From contig BRKX01000002.1 in NCBI GenBank assembly GCA_026008535.1, forward strand, positions 33,161,501-33,225,500: a stretch of DNA of 64,000 nt. The letters are read 5' to 3'. Positions 48,639 to 60,900 of the stretch are shown piece by piece. The stretch is from Perilla frutescens. Taxonomy: Eukaryota > Streptophyta > Magnoliopsida > Lamiales > Lamiaceae. How positions within the stretch are numbered: the stretch's first letter is position 1; every line of letters starts with the position of its first letter. Under the pieces are notes generated by a model. The model saw only the letters and a program-made list of their open reading frames with translations. It was not told where the DNA came from and did no database searches. The position numbers and the translations under genes were made by a program.

Positions 48639-49958
48639 TTAATTGTCAGGTGGTGGATGTGGTGGCGGATAGAAGGCAGTCCAAGCATCCCACTGAGCCT
48701 GTAAGGATATAATTTGTGCATCCTGCGCGTCAAATCGAGTGTTCATTTGCTGGGTATGCGCATCAAATCGGGCGTTCATCTGTTGGGTATGCGCCTCATA
48801 CCCATCGTGAATCTGCTGCCTCAGTGATCCAAAAGATGCGTCGATATGCTCCCGAAATGACATCAAATCATTCTGGAATCGCCCATAATAATCTCCAGAC
48901 ATTGTATGAGGTGGTTGCTCAGGTTGCTCTTCCTTTTTCTCTTCCTCCTCCTCTTCCTCCATCTCCTCATCTTCATTACCACCTCCATCACCACCAGTAG
49001 ATGGGCCGGCACCAGAATCACCTTGACTCTTGACAAGCAAATCATTTGTGTGCTTGCTCACACATGGCCTCTTAGCAGGAGGTAATAACGTGAATCGATC
49101 TTTAATAATTTGAGCACCTTTTAGCTCACTGAAATCGATTGAATACGGCCTGATTTCATCATGTCCCTCCTGATAACCCGTCGTGGTACTGAGAACACCG
49201 AAATTATGTGCCAATCCTGTCACAATAGGAGCAAACGAAGGATGCGTGCGTGTACGAGTTTGCATCTGCCTCATAGCCGACCAAATGAAGTTTGAAATGC
49301 AAACTTTTGTGCCCCTCAACGCACAACACAACAAATACACCTCATTCGCGTTCACTTTATTCGTCTGCTCTTTCCCAGACACATTGTAAACAAGGAATTT
49401 GTGCACAATTACCAATGCCGAGTCTTGAATGTACCCATTCGACTTACCCGTATTATTCCAATTATCAAATCCAGTCAACTCACGCCAACCCACTTCTACA
49501 CTAAACGAATTGGGTCTCCCCCGTTCCCCACCAGTAGGAAATCCAAACACAGTTTTCATTCTAGGCAAACTAATTTGGTAGTCTCTCCCGTTCATCCTAA
49601 CCCCAATCTTCTTATGTTCATCAATCACATACATAGTAGACAAAAATTCATAGCACAAATCTCCATAGCCAGAATAATCAACAGGCTTAGCATAATGTTC
49701 TAACCCCAAAATCTTCAAATACTTCGTCACTTTTGCAACAATTTTCAAATCTTTCAACAAATCCCAATCAAGGTAACGAGGCATGGTAACCATAGATTCA
49801 TTGAATTTTTTAAAGACTTGTCCCTCCCATTCAGTTTTTAAAGGAAATGGACATTCGTACCTCGTCGTGAGGTCCTCCTCTTCGGCTTCTTCGTGTGCCC
49901 CGAGGTTGGGATTTTTCGTGCGAACCATAATTGAGTGTGGTATGTCGTGGGCTTCCAA
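48639..49958 (-). CDS. Harbinger ORF3, Athila ORF1-like protein of unknown role
   Basis: A 439-codon intact frame runs opposite to the transposase and converges with it. It opens MEAHDIPHSIMVRTKN. Residues 35-270 form the conserved part: YECPFPLKTEWEGQVFKKF, LLKDLKIVAKVTKYLKILGLE, CYEFLSTMYVI, KKIGVRMNGRDYQISLPRMK, VFGFPTGG, NANEVYLLCCAL and IVTGLAHNFGV. The order 'reach the target sequence, LEFLST-like motif, ISL, FGFP' is reminiscent of the Athila ORF1 family of plant retrotransposon proteins, but my identification rests on motif memory only. A Glu-rich acidic stretch follows. The tail is a coiled coil with repeats of QMNARFDAHTQ, ending PPPHPPPDN. The same gene, decayed, is in element A. 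Function is unknown; accessory role in transposition or a captured gene are both possible. Confidence 0.78.
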   Translation of the reverse strand: MEAHDIPHSIMVRTKNPNLGAHEEAEEEDLTTRYECPFPLKTEWEGQVFKKFNESMVTMPRYLDWDLLKDLKIVAKVTKYLKILGLEHYAKPVDYSGYGDLCYEFLSTMYVIDEHKKIGVRMNGRDYQISLPRMKTVFGFPTGGERGRPNSFSVEVGWRELTGFDNWNNTGKSNGYIQDSALVIVHKFLVYNVSGKEQTNKVNANEVYLLCCALRGTKVCISNFIWSAMRQMQTRTRTHPSFAPIVTGLAHNFGVLSTTTGYQEGHDEIRPYSIDFSELKGAQIIKDRFTLLPPAKRPCVSKHTNDLLVKSQGDSGAGPSTGGDGGGNEDEEMEEEEEEEKKEEQPEQPPHTMSGDYYGRFQNDLMSFREHIDASFGSLRQQIHDGYEAHTQQMNARFDAHTQQMNTRFDAQDAQIISLQAQWDAWTAFYPPPHPPPDN

Positions 49959-50077
49959 CGGTCGGTGGAGCGGTGGCTGGAGTACAGCGGCGTGAGGAAG
50001 AAATTTTCGCGTGTGAAATGAATTTTAGGGCTGTTCTGCCCGATTTGGGGCTTTCTGCCCATTTATACGATTTATTC

Positions 50078-50238
50078 CCAACGGCCGCTGGGTTTCAGCG
50101 GTCGTTGGCTTTTTTGGTCTCGTTCCCCAGCGATCGTTGAGGCCAGCGATCGCTGGGGTCTTTCGGCTCGCCATCCAGCGGCTGCTGGCTTCAATTTTTT
50201 TCCAAACCCCACGATCGTTGTATTCCAACGAGCGCTGG
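50078..50238. repeat. Palindrome cluster B3, upstream of ORF3
   Basis: Six or seven words occur, including CCAACGGCCGCTGG (50078), CAGCGGTCGTTGG (near 50096), CCAGCGATCGTTGA (50127), CCAGCGATCGCTGG (50143), CCAGCGGCTGCTGG (50175) and CCAACGAGCGCTGG (50225). Confidence 0.83.
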
Positions 50239-50315
50239 GTAGATGGATTTGAAATCCATTGAAATCGGTCCGAAATCCATACACGAAATCCACCAGACTC
50301 TGCGTGGATCATGTC

Positions 50316-51284
50316 CATACAAAGACACACACAAACACACACACGAAGTGGATAAAAAAATACACATTGTTTCTGGTGTGAGAACTAGGAACCCATCATA
50401 TACCATCCAATTAAATGATATAATGACTAAGATTTAATGTCAAAGTTAAGGCAAATAAAATAAATAAAAAATATGGGGTATAGTCGTTCAACCCTTGTAA
50501 AAAAATCATCAATTTTACAAAAATCTTAAATTTTAAGCGATCAGAACTTGATCATTTTTAATCGGATTAACGCAAAGAATGTACCAAATTAAAGCTCTTT
50601 AATTCAAGGCCAATGGTGCATGTGTTTGTGCGAATAAATATGAATGAAAAATGCAAAAGATACATGTTTACGCTTATCCAAGGTGACAATGGTTTTGTTA
50701 GTTTTTAATAATGAACAAGTCATTATCATAATGTTAGTGTAGTACACGTACTCATATAGTTATTATGGTTTTATCACATTCAAACTAGAGTTTATAATTA
50801 TTTTTTAGATTTTAGTTTTCATTCTTTTAGATTATTGGAGTTTATTACATCAGAATTATGGTTATAATTACTATTTATAATTTAATTTTTCATTAATAAT
50901 TTGAGAAAATTTTCATTTGCAACACAATAATGCTCCATTAATTTGACAGTAATGTTGTGTTAGCATTATGATTCTAATTATCAACTACTAATCGCCTTTT
51001 AAGCATTACAAAATTGTGCCCCCGTTCAAAATTTTTATCAAATATTACAAATTTGACACCATTATTTTTTGAATAAATATGGATTTTTTATTTTTGTTAA
51101 TTGTATGGTGTAAGATGGTTCTTTGTTCTCATACTATAATTGGTTTACGTTATATATATATGTTGTTTATGTTAAAAATAGATTTTTAGGTTCTACCAAA
51201 AGTAAATACATAATTTTTAACATAAATTGAAGTATATCTACATAGTTTTTACAAGCAAATGTTCAAAGGTATTATTTTAAAATA
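50316..51284. other. AT-rich intergenic DNA
   Basis: No gene seen. A short CA-rich run lies near 50323-50344. The rest is unstructured. Confidence 0.5.
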
Positions 51285-51431
51285 GTTAATTGTCACAAAT
51301 AGCACAACCTTTACTCAAATTTACAATTTTCATGCGATTTTTAAAACGTTCCAACTAAACATCGTTTTTTTTTGTAGTTAGAACATTCTCAAATTTTTGG
51401 TGAAGTTTGTTTAATGTGTACAATTAAAACA

Positions 51432-52601
51432 TGTAGCGACCCGATTTTCTAATATTTAAATTGCTACATTTTAAAAAAAATATATTTTATTCATTTTATT
51501 TTTTTCATGATATTAATTGATTAAGTCTAATAAGTTGCGCCTAAGTAATTCTTTTATTAAGCATGAATTTATAGCATGGTCATTTCATATCATGAGCATG
51601 CATTTAATGTTAATTGGAGTGCCAAATATGTTGCATTTATTTTATTATTTTTTAGCCCCATTTAGTTAATTGAAGCCTAAATTATTTCAAGCCCAAATAA
51701 ATTTATTTGAGCCCAAACCTTTAAGCCCAAAAGTAAGAAGACCAATTGATTTATTTCTTTTATTCTTCTCCTTCTTTTTCTTCTCTCCCACGAAAACTCA
51801 AGTAGAGAGTTTATGATAGCACAAACTCTATAAACCTTATCATTTCCTTCTCAAACTACCAATAAGATAAGTATGTGATCTTCTCCCATTCCCACGCCTC
51901 TAGCCCTAAAATAACTTGTATAAATAGACGATCCTCACATCTCTATTTTCCCTCACACTAGAAACCGAAGCAAGAGAGATCTAGAGTTTGAGTTTTTCTT
52001 CTTCTAGTTCCGTTCCAGGGCGCGCAGGACTTAATCGGTTAATATCGAGGTCAAGATGGGGTTTTATGTTGAATTTGTCCATATTATCCTCTCTATATGT
52101 TTTATTGAATATATGTGATATCACAACATAGTAAGAGCCTTCGAGCTATCATGCAGAGCCTTCGGGCTACACGTAGAGCCTACGGGCTATCATGCAGAGC
52201 CTCCGGGCTATACGCAGAGCTTTCGAGCTATCACGCAGAGCCTCCAGGCTACATGGTTTGGTCTACGGACTGAACACAAGTTTACTATTCACATATTACT
52301 CTGTTTGATATATAATTTGGATAATTAGATACTCCTCACTGAGTCAGTAGTACTTACCCCAAAACTACTTATCTTTTCAGGTGTTGTCTCGGGTGATGTG
52401 TAGCGGACAAGATGTGATGATGGTGGTCAAGTGGTCAAGCATGATTAAAGATTTAATTTATTTATTTTTTTTACTTTATCTTATGTAATAAATGTCAAGT
52501 TATGCTTTGAAACTTCCGCTGTATTTCACGTAACGTATTTTATTAATGAAAAACATGGATAACGTGTCTTTTTCTATTAAAAGTGAAATTGGGGCGTTAC
52601 A
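51432..52601. mobile_element. Solo LTR of a retrotransposon
   Basis: The 1170-bp segment starts TGTAGCGACCCG and ends GGGGCGTTACA (TG...CA), with a perfect 5-bp duplication aaaca on both sides (51427-51431, 52602-52606). There is no internal domain or second LTR nearby, so it is a solo LTR left by recombination. On the opposite strand it begins TGTAACGCCCC, a common start of plant gypsy LTRs. It holds a minisatellite at 52134-52252. Confidence 0.9.
52134..52252. repeat. Minisatellite within the solo LTR
   Basis: Six degenerate copies of a unit of about 20 bp, AGAGCCTNCGGGCTATCATGC, are arranged in tandem. Each contains the near-palindrome AGCCTNCGGGCT. Confidence 0.8.
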
Positions 52602-52865
52602 AAACAACATCGTTTTATTAAGAGAACGACATAGTTTATCAATGAAAAACTGAAAATGTTATAATTGTACAAAATTAAAAGGTGATGTTATAATTGTAAT
52701 ATTTAAATTAAAAATCATTTGAGAATTGTAAAATTACGTAGATATTGTAGTTATTTGCTATAATTAACCTTTAAAAAAGAGTGAAAGTATATAAATCAAA
52801 TATATGTTTACTAACAAAGTAGAGACCTACCTAGAGCATTGAGTTAATGTACAAAATTTCACATA

Positions 52866-53356
52866 GAGCTCGTTTGCTAGATAATATGATATAAATTTGG
52901 ATATGTTTGACTGAAATGTCTTTTATCATAAAAAATATTAATATTATGTTTATTTTTGTGTATTAAAATGCGTGTATAATACTATATTAGTTAGTTAGAT
53001 GTATTAAAATTATCTATAAAATTTCAATTCTTAAAATGTCATTTAATTAGTCACCATATACGGTGTGGATATTCTATAATAAGATTTCAATTAATATCTG
53101 TAAAGTTATTTTAGTATGAAATTTTTAATAATTGTATATGGTATTATACATCACACCTTGCAGGTTGATATATAATACCATATAAATGGTTAATATATGT
53201 GGGGTCTTGCATAATCATGGACTTTGATTTTGCAGTAAAACATAATATTAGAGTATCATAGATATCTATTAATCATGGACTTTGATTTTGCAATCAAACA
53301 TAATATTAGAGTATCAAGATATCTATCACTCCTTATACTACTTAGCAAACAAGCCC
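52866..53356. mobile_element. MITE candidate with GGCTTGTTTGCTA ends
   Basis: The left end GAGCTCGTTTGCTAGATAAT and the complement of the right end, GGGCTTGTTTGCTAAGTAGT, form imperfect inverted repeats. Near the right end is a direct duplication of about 57 bp (53212-53269 and 53270-53326, sharing AATCATGGACTTTGATTTTG). No coding frame. No clear target duplication. Confidence 0.55.
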
Positions 53357-54972
53357 TTAAAGTATTAATCGAGTCCCAATTAGACACTTAAAATATGACT
53401 TGGCTCATTTGACTCATTAAACTATATATTTTTAAAAGTGCAACGAGACCCTTGAGTCACGGATATTAGAAACGACGTTATATTTCACACACATTCTCTC
53501 ACACTTTTCACGCCCACGTGTTTGTCCAAGCTATTACATTTTTTTTCACTTTTTTTTCCTTTTATTTTGTGTTTTTTATGGATTTTTTTTGTTCTTTTGC
53601 TTCTTTTTGTTCAGTTTGTATTTTCGATCAGACTTAGATTTGTAGACATGTAATCTGTTGCCAATCAACCTTCCCTTATTCTGACGAAAGCTGAAAAATA
53701 CAGAAAAGTAGTCAAAATCTCCTATGTTTCCCGTAATAGATCGGTCCATGCTTACTCCCCTTCTAAATATGTTGAATCTTGAACAACCAACTCCTTAAGG
53801 AAAATAAATAAGTTACCAACCCATCTACACCAATTTTCAGTTTTTCACTTATGATTGTGACCAGCATTCCCCCACAAATTCTAATGTCGAAAAGTTGAAA
53901 TCTTCTGGAGCTAATTACAGAGCAAGAAAACATCCAAAAACACACAAATAATCACAATACCTTATGAACCAAACTAGAATGCTGATAACAACATTGCAGA
54001 ACCAAGAAATCTAAGAGAGCGCGAAAATGAAGAAGACGAGGACCTCCACTTTCATATTATACCCCGTATCTAGAAATAATGGAGTACTTTGAAGATAACC
54101 TTATTTCTGAAACAAAAGGTTTCTCTCTCAATCAATCCTCAAGAATATCAAATGCTCTATCAAAACTCTCACCTCCTGCAAAGCTATGTTTGTCCATGAC
54201 TGAAAGCTTTGGTGTTAGACGATGAGTATAATGCTGTTAGTGAAGAAAATAAACATCCTTCATATTTCCGTTACAGAAGGATACCTTTTAAAATAGTTTA
54301 AAGGACGAACAAATTGATCATACTTTAAATATCTAATCATGATTGAATCAATAATTCAATATTATGTGTTTGGGTACCTTAAACAAATTGCATCTCATAT
54401 GCTCATGCAATTTAATTTTTGCCGGTAAATCAAATTTAATATTATGGATACCAAAAACTCAAATTATTGCAATTTGATTAAGATTAATAGTAATCATATT
54501 CTCATTATCAAGATTCTCTCGGCTTTAGGGATTTGCCCTCCAAATAGGCCAAGTATCTTCCGACAACGGCCACATTAGCTGCCTATGAAATTCCTCTGCT
54601 ACCCCCACTATGAAACCTCAATTCACTTCCCATTACAAGGGTGCAACTGTCATTTCGCAAAATGTCACCGCAACGACGCCGTATCCTCCTCCTCAACCAC
54701 CTGAAAAATTTCCTCTTTTGATTTTCGATTTTAAGAACCCTACTTAGCATATTACACATAATTATTTTATAATTTTCTTCACGATTATGATTATACAGTG
54801 AGGATTCCTTTTTGGCATTTAAAGACCTATTCATAGCTGTATAGAAGACTCGAATTCAACGTCTCTTATCAAAACCCTAATTGTTCGATTAAAACTGCGA
54901 GCTTGACACATTTCACCAAATTGAAGCTTCAATTTTCGGATTGAAGATTGAATTTTGGATTGATCTACGTAA
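53357..54972. other. Intergenic DNA and upstream region of the MINDY gene
   Basis: No gene supported. The last 150 bp before 54973 are expected to hold the leader and core promoter. Frames on the minus strand at 53763-53945 and 54583-54834 have no recognisable motif. Confidence 0.45.
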
Positions 54973-57900
54973 ATGGTGGATCAAGAAGACGAGGACATGA
55001 AGATGGCGGTGAGACAGGATAATCAGCAGCACGAATCTCCAGAGCCGAAGAGGAGCAAGCCGAGGGAGAATTCCAGCGCCGGAGGGGAGGCGCTGCAGCC
55101 GGAGGAGTCTCCAGAGGCAGCTCAGCGGCGTACACAGAGGGAATTGATGGCTGCTGCGGCGGAGAAGCGGATGGCGGCAGCCAAAACTACTTCCGCAACG
55201 ACGGTGAAGAGTGTAGGGAGTGGGAAGGATGTGAAATTTGAAGAGAAAAGGTTGGCGGAGGGCAAAAGTGTTGCGGTGACGGCGGTGACGAATGTGGAGA
55301 GTGCGAGGGATGCGAAGGTTCAGGGCTTAGAGGGTAATAGTAGAGGTATAGGAGGTGTCAGTGTGGAGCAAATTGAGTGTGCTAGTGGAATTGCTGACAC
55401 CTCGTTATCGGTGTTGGAAGCTGATGAGCTCTTCTTGATGATTTTTGGGAACAGAGTTACTAGAGATGTGCTTGCACAGTGGACCAATCAGGGTATCAGG
55501 TAGGTTATGTTGTTTAAATGTCGAGCCCTGAATTCATGTTATGATCAATTTTGATCTATTTTTGTGGAATGGATGTTCGAATTGGAGAGGAGCTGAATAA
55601 GAGAGAGAGATTGAAACTTGTTTCGCCACCAAAGGTGGTTTTGTGTTATGATCAATTGTAAAGTGAATGTTGATACATTAGATTTTTTAAGAATGAAAGA
55701 ATCATTTAAAATGACATTAAACAAGGTAATATGCCAATGAAGATCAAAAGGAAAATGAATTGATTGAATTGGTCTGCCTAGTCCATGTGGCTGCTGCTTT
55801 TATTTTTGGAAATATTGCTCTGAAAATATGGGCGTTACATAGAAATATCCTGCTTTCATATTATCATTAATTCATTATTCAGTTGGGTCGACATATATAT
55901 TATATTGTTCCCTTTATACCCATGATCGAACTATGATTTGCTTTGCTGGTTTTTCCAATGATATTTTGCGATTAGTGTCCTTCAGCAAGTTGCATGTTGT
56001 TATGCACCACTCAGACCTTGTAATTACGTATCATAAATTTGAAGGCATAAAAGCATCTACTCTAAAATCTTTGTGGGTTAATATTAGTTAATGATAGATA
56101 ACTCATAAAATCTACATGTTTCTAGATTGTTCATAATGGTTGTCGTGTAACTCGTGTTGTCTGCTGCAAGGGATAGATTTTGTTAGAATTCATTCAGTTC
56201 TCCAGCTGTTGTTTCTTAAATCTGGATGAAATCACACTTGATTGTGGATGTGCCACCCTCGGCCCTCGATCCACATCACTCATAAAAGCTTCTTCCACCT
56301 TGGTCAAGTGTAACCTTTTTATGAATCTAAAATACAAGAATTGTATCTTTTGGGATGTTAACTCAGCATGATCCTGTGTCTGCAACTTATCTTAGCCTCA
56401 GATGACAAGAGATCAGATGACCGTGCAGTTTTTCCTTCATATTCTACCATTGTCTTTCATAGTGAATAACAGGAAAAGGTGTTTCTATTCCTAGATTCAG
56501 TTCGAGGATTCTCTCATATAAATTTAAATCTCAAAGCTAATGCTTACTATTTCAGAATTTGCTTGGCACTGGTCGGTGCCAGACTTGGCACCTAGTGCCC
56601 GGAGTCTAGACCATACATCAAACACCCTGTTACCCCATATAATCATCTTCGTCTTAATCATTATTGTTATTATTATTTATATGTCTAAGCTATTTTCACC
56701 TTTTAAAGCACAATGTTTCTTGAATTGTAAATCTAATCAAAAGAAAATAAAATTCAAAACTTTCTCCAAACAAATAGGTGAGTTTGGCCATAGTTAAAAA
56801 AAAAGGGCCGCTAAGGGGCGCTACTAGGCCTGCCTGGCACCCAACAAGACCGAGTAGGCCCAAAGGTGGGGCAGCTAGCTAGCTCCGTCTATGCTGATTT
56901 CTGCCACACTGTCAATGCTGTCTCAGCCCCATTTCACCTCAGTAGGTGGTAAAATTACTTCTCAGCATGGTAAGGACAATCCAGGCAGGAACAACACTAA
57001 TTTTAAATGACAGCTAAAATTTATCTTAGACCACCAGCGTATTGACTCTAAGCATATTTACTGCTGTTGTCTTGCACGCAAGTGTTAATCATCATTTATT
57101 ACATCATTCTTCATCTAGTTAATGCTCCATCAACAACCAATAATCGCCTTCTATATATAGCCACAAAATGGAGTGATATAGCATAACTTTCAACCTCCAA
57201 TGACAAGTCATTACTTGTTGCAGTAACTTTCTTAACATAATTATTACTTGAAGTCTTGAACCTTTGATTCTTTATTAATCCCCTTTGATCTCACCTATCT
57301 TTATTTGTTTAGCTATTAATTTACGAGATTGTTGCAAATGCAGTGACCAGTTGTCTCCTGAATAATTTTTGGTGGTTAATTAAACATGAACTGGCTATAA
57401 ATTGTTAATTGTCTAATAACATCTGCCACCATCTAATTTTATCAGCACGCACAGGCTCTTTGTGCTTTATTGCTATGTGTAGTAATTCCAAAATCCATGT
57501 TTTTGTGACAGTGCTTCTCTTTTTATTTCCTTTTAGTATATTTGTTTTTTTTCTCTCTGATGAGTTGCTGTCATTGCAACTCAAATGTGCTCACGTCTGA
57601 CGCTATGTCTTTAATGGTTCCTAGTCATTTGTAGAATCAATTTTATGGTGATTGCTAATTATTTCACGTCTTTTGATCAGTACATAAATGCGTTTGTCTT
57701 CTATAGTTCTTTAAACCCAACTTCCTGTGCAGGTTTAGTGATGATCCAGAGACATCTATGGGGCTTGTACAGCATGAGGGTGGGCCTTGTGGTGTATTAG
57801 CGGCAATACAAGTAACAATTTTATATCTCATTTAACATAAATTTTGCATTGTATATATGTCAACTGTAGTCAAGTCAGTTTAGCTTTCATGGCCTTAACA

Positions 57901-60900
57901 TTGAGTGAATTAACTATAGAGACTTTTAGGCTTTTAGCTATCCACAGAAGATAGTTCTGTAATGGTGCGATCTCATTGTAAATCTTATATAGCAATCATG
58001 CGTGTTTTTCTGCAACACTCCTTGTAAGATATGATATCAAGTTAAACTTGAATTATCAATAGTTACTCTGTGTGGACTCGAGCAGCCAGAATTGCATATT
58101 AAGATCTGAGAAACAGAAATGGCCTTTCCTTTTTCTTGTTGTATTCACTGGAGCTCTCTACTCCCATAGTACTATAAAACACTTCCCAGGTGAAGTCCTT
58201 TTCATACTTGAAGCATTAGGTTTGTGTGAGAACATGGATCAGCCAATCAGGTTTCTTATTTCCTCCTTCTAATATAGACTGCATTTTTATTTCATGATCT
58301 GGATTTTTCCCTAATAGCATATTCTATTGCTCTGCAGGCATTTGTACTTAAGTATCTCCTATTTTCTCCAGAAGAAGCTGTTAATGTTGCTCCATACATT
58401 TCCTCAAGTTTGTCTATGAGAAGAGTGCCCACGAATGAATCTGTTGCTGCAGATATTTTGTCATCACTTTCAGGAGAGAAAAAATCAAGGTCATGAATCT
58501 TTTCGTACTATTTCTTAAAGATGGGAAACAAATGAAAAGTTATCTGCAGCTTTTGTTTCCATAATGTATGTATGTGTCATTTTGGCCGGAATTTGCTTGA
58601 ATTCTCCCAACATTTCTATTTCCTTGTCTATGGTGTTGATTTGTGTGCCCTTGCTTAAAGTTAATAACATTGCTGCTCTGGGCCTCCGGCACTACTAAAA
58701 AAAACTGGTTGCGTATGGTTCTGGGATGGGAGGATTGAGTAGAGTTACTATTATATTCTTGATGTAGACTTTAGATCTATGCCCGACTTCTCTTTCCAGC
58801 ACACTTGGAAAAAGAACCTGATCTGCTTATAGATGGTTGAACTTCCCTATCTCTTGTTAGTAAATATCAGGATATTTGCTGAAGAAACTAATAATATTTG
58901 CTTCCATAGGTTAAAGCCAGACTTGTCATTTGTCTATTTTTCTCATGCCATACTTGTGTCTACTTGCGGAATATTTATTTCTTATTTGCGACAAAGGGCA
59001 ACAGCAAGATTGTCACTGCATGAAACTAACTCTTCCCGAACCATTTTATTCTCATCAGTTGAAGAATGGCTGACTAGATTTTGATACTATTATCTGGATT
59101 CTGGAAGTATAACTTTCTTTCGGAAAGTCCTGTTCATTACCTGGTGTCTTTTTTTCTTTTTCTTTTTTTTTTTTCACTTGCATTCTCTGGTCATTGTTTC
59201 TTCTATTGTTACTCAAAATTAAATTTTTTCCTTCCGACAGAGCCTTGGTGAGGAGTATGAGTGAGATACTCTTTCTATGTGGACGTAGTGAAAGAGCAGT
59301 GATAGTGTCTTTGAATATTCTCAACAGTGATTTTGAGAAGTCTGCTAATCGCTTGGAGGATGAGGTGCATTTTTATTATCTTCAGCAAACTTTATATTAC
59401 ATATCTTTTGGAACCAACCTCCATTATTTTTCATTAATGCTTCATGTGCGATTTTGTGATGGAGCACATGCATTGCAGTTGTTACCTAGTGCCTATACAC
59501 TTATAAAATTCTTGTTGCGATTCCTTTATATCATTTTATGCAGGTCATTGCTGAAGTACTTGGAGGTCTTTCTGTTGAATCTGGGGCTGACTTGCAGAAG
59601 GTTCTAAGAGTCGATACCTGCACTTCATGGTCAATCACAGTTAAGAGGCTGGAAGCTATGCTTCCTCTTTTTCGAAGTCGTATGGGAGCTCTTCTTTTTC
59701 TAATATCTGCCTTGTTGTCTCGAGGACTGGTATGTTATCTTCTCCTGTTATAGGATTCTTTTCACATTCATTTATTCTTCATCAATCTTCATTAGATGTA
59801 CTGAAGCTATCTCAATTGGATTAGTGGAGGAAATGGTAGGTTCTGGTACACCGCATGCTATACTGGACACTGTTTTGGAATTAGCAGTCTATGTGCATTT
59901 CTTGCATGCATAATTCAGTATCCAATCATCATTATCGTGTTTGTCTTTTTTTATCTATTTCTTTATGATGATAGCTGATTCACTATCAGGACAATGTTCA
60001 AGAGGATAGGGACGATCCTACTCCACCATTAGTCACTTCTCCATTTGGGCATGCATCACAGGTATTTCACAGATGATGAAGTTTTCAATTATGCTTGATA
60101 TTGTGGTTTTTCCTTCATTTTTAACCTTTGCACTCTTCACCCTTTTTCCAAATAGGAAATTGTAAACCTATTACTATCTGGGAGTGCTGTTCCCAATGTG
60201 TTTGATGGGAAGATAGATTTGGGTGGTGGCATGTTTGTGAAGGGCATTTCGACACCTGTGGAAGTCGGATTCCTCACTCTTCTGGAGTCCCTTAACTATT
60301 GTAAGGTTGGCCAGTATCTGAAATGTCCAAAATGGCCCATATGGGTGGTCGGAAGTGAATCTCATTATACAGTTCTATTTGCTCTCGACACCAAAGTCCA
60401 AGAGGAGAATGAACTTGAATACAGAGAATCACAGATCCGGAGAGCATTTGATGCTCAAGATCAAAGTGGAGGCGGTGGCTTCATTGGTGTTGAAGGCTTC
60501 CATCAAGTAATCCGGGAAACGAACATAAACCTTCCAACCGAGAAAATTGAGCATCTCTGCAGTACGGGCTTCATAGTATGGAGTGAGTTTTGGCAGGTTC
60601 TTCTGGATTTAGACAAAAATCTAGGAGGCATGAAGGATTCAACTGGGCTGATGGGAAAGAAGGTGTTCGATCTTTACCATTTTAATGGGATTGCAAAATC
60701 AATTGCCAACGGCAGCCAAGCATTTGGAAACGAAAGCCCAATGCAGAGACCTAGAATAACAAAATTGAAGGTTTCAGTTCCCCCAAGGTGGACACCTGAG
60801 GAATTCATGGCAGATATACCCGTGGCATCCGGGTCAGGTACTAAAGAATCAGGTAGCGCTGATAACTCGAGTGAAGTATCTAAACCTGCACCCAGTCAGC

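Larger units (their letters stand above)
44395..50315. mobile_element. PIF/Harbinger transposon B, left end present, right end lost
   Basis: The left end GGGGGTGTATTGG follows TAA (44392-44394) and matches element A. Tandem GACTTTTAAAAGTC units, palindrome cluster B1, ORF1 (+), transposase (+), cluster B2, ORF3 (-) and cluster B3 follow in the same order as in A. Similarity with A continues through AAATCGGTCCGAAATCCATA and stops at about 50315, so the right subterminal repeat and terminal repeat are missing. ORF1 and ORF3 are open; the transposase has one nonsense codon. About 5.9 kb. Confidence 0.85.
51285..52769. mobile_element. Mutator-like MITE split by a solo LTR
   Basis: The left end GTTAATTGTCACAAATAGCA and the complement of the right end, GGTTAATTATAGCAAATAAC, begin inverted repeats that stay alignable for about 60 bp (TTTACAATT, GATTTTTAA). 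The left flank tttaaaata and the right flank tttaaaaaa could be a worn 9-bp target duplication. Without the LTR the element is about 310 bp, much like the element at 16819-17182, whose ends also start G-G-TTAATTA. Confidence 0.68.

Noticed and set aside
34523..50238. Reading the palindrome clusters as a CRISPR-like array
   Set aside because: Spacing is irregular, units are degenerate, there are no unique equal-length spacers, and this is plant DNA within transposons.
54583..54834. Minus-strand 83-residue basic frame as a gene
   Set aside because: No motif, no splice context, and it lies in the probable promoter of the MINDY gene.
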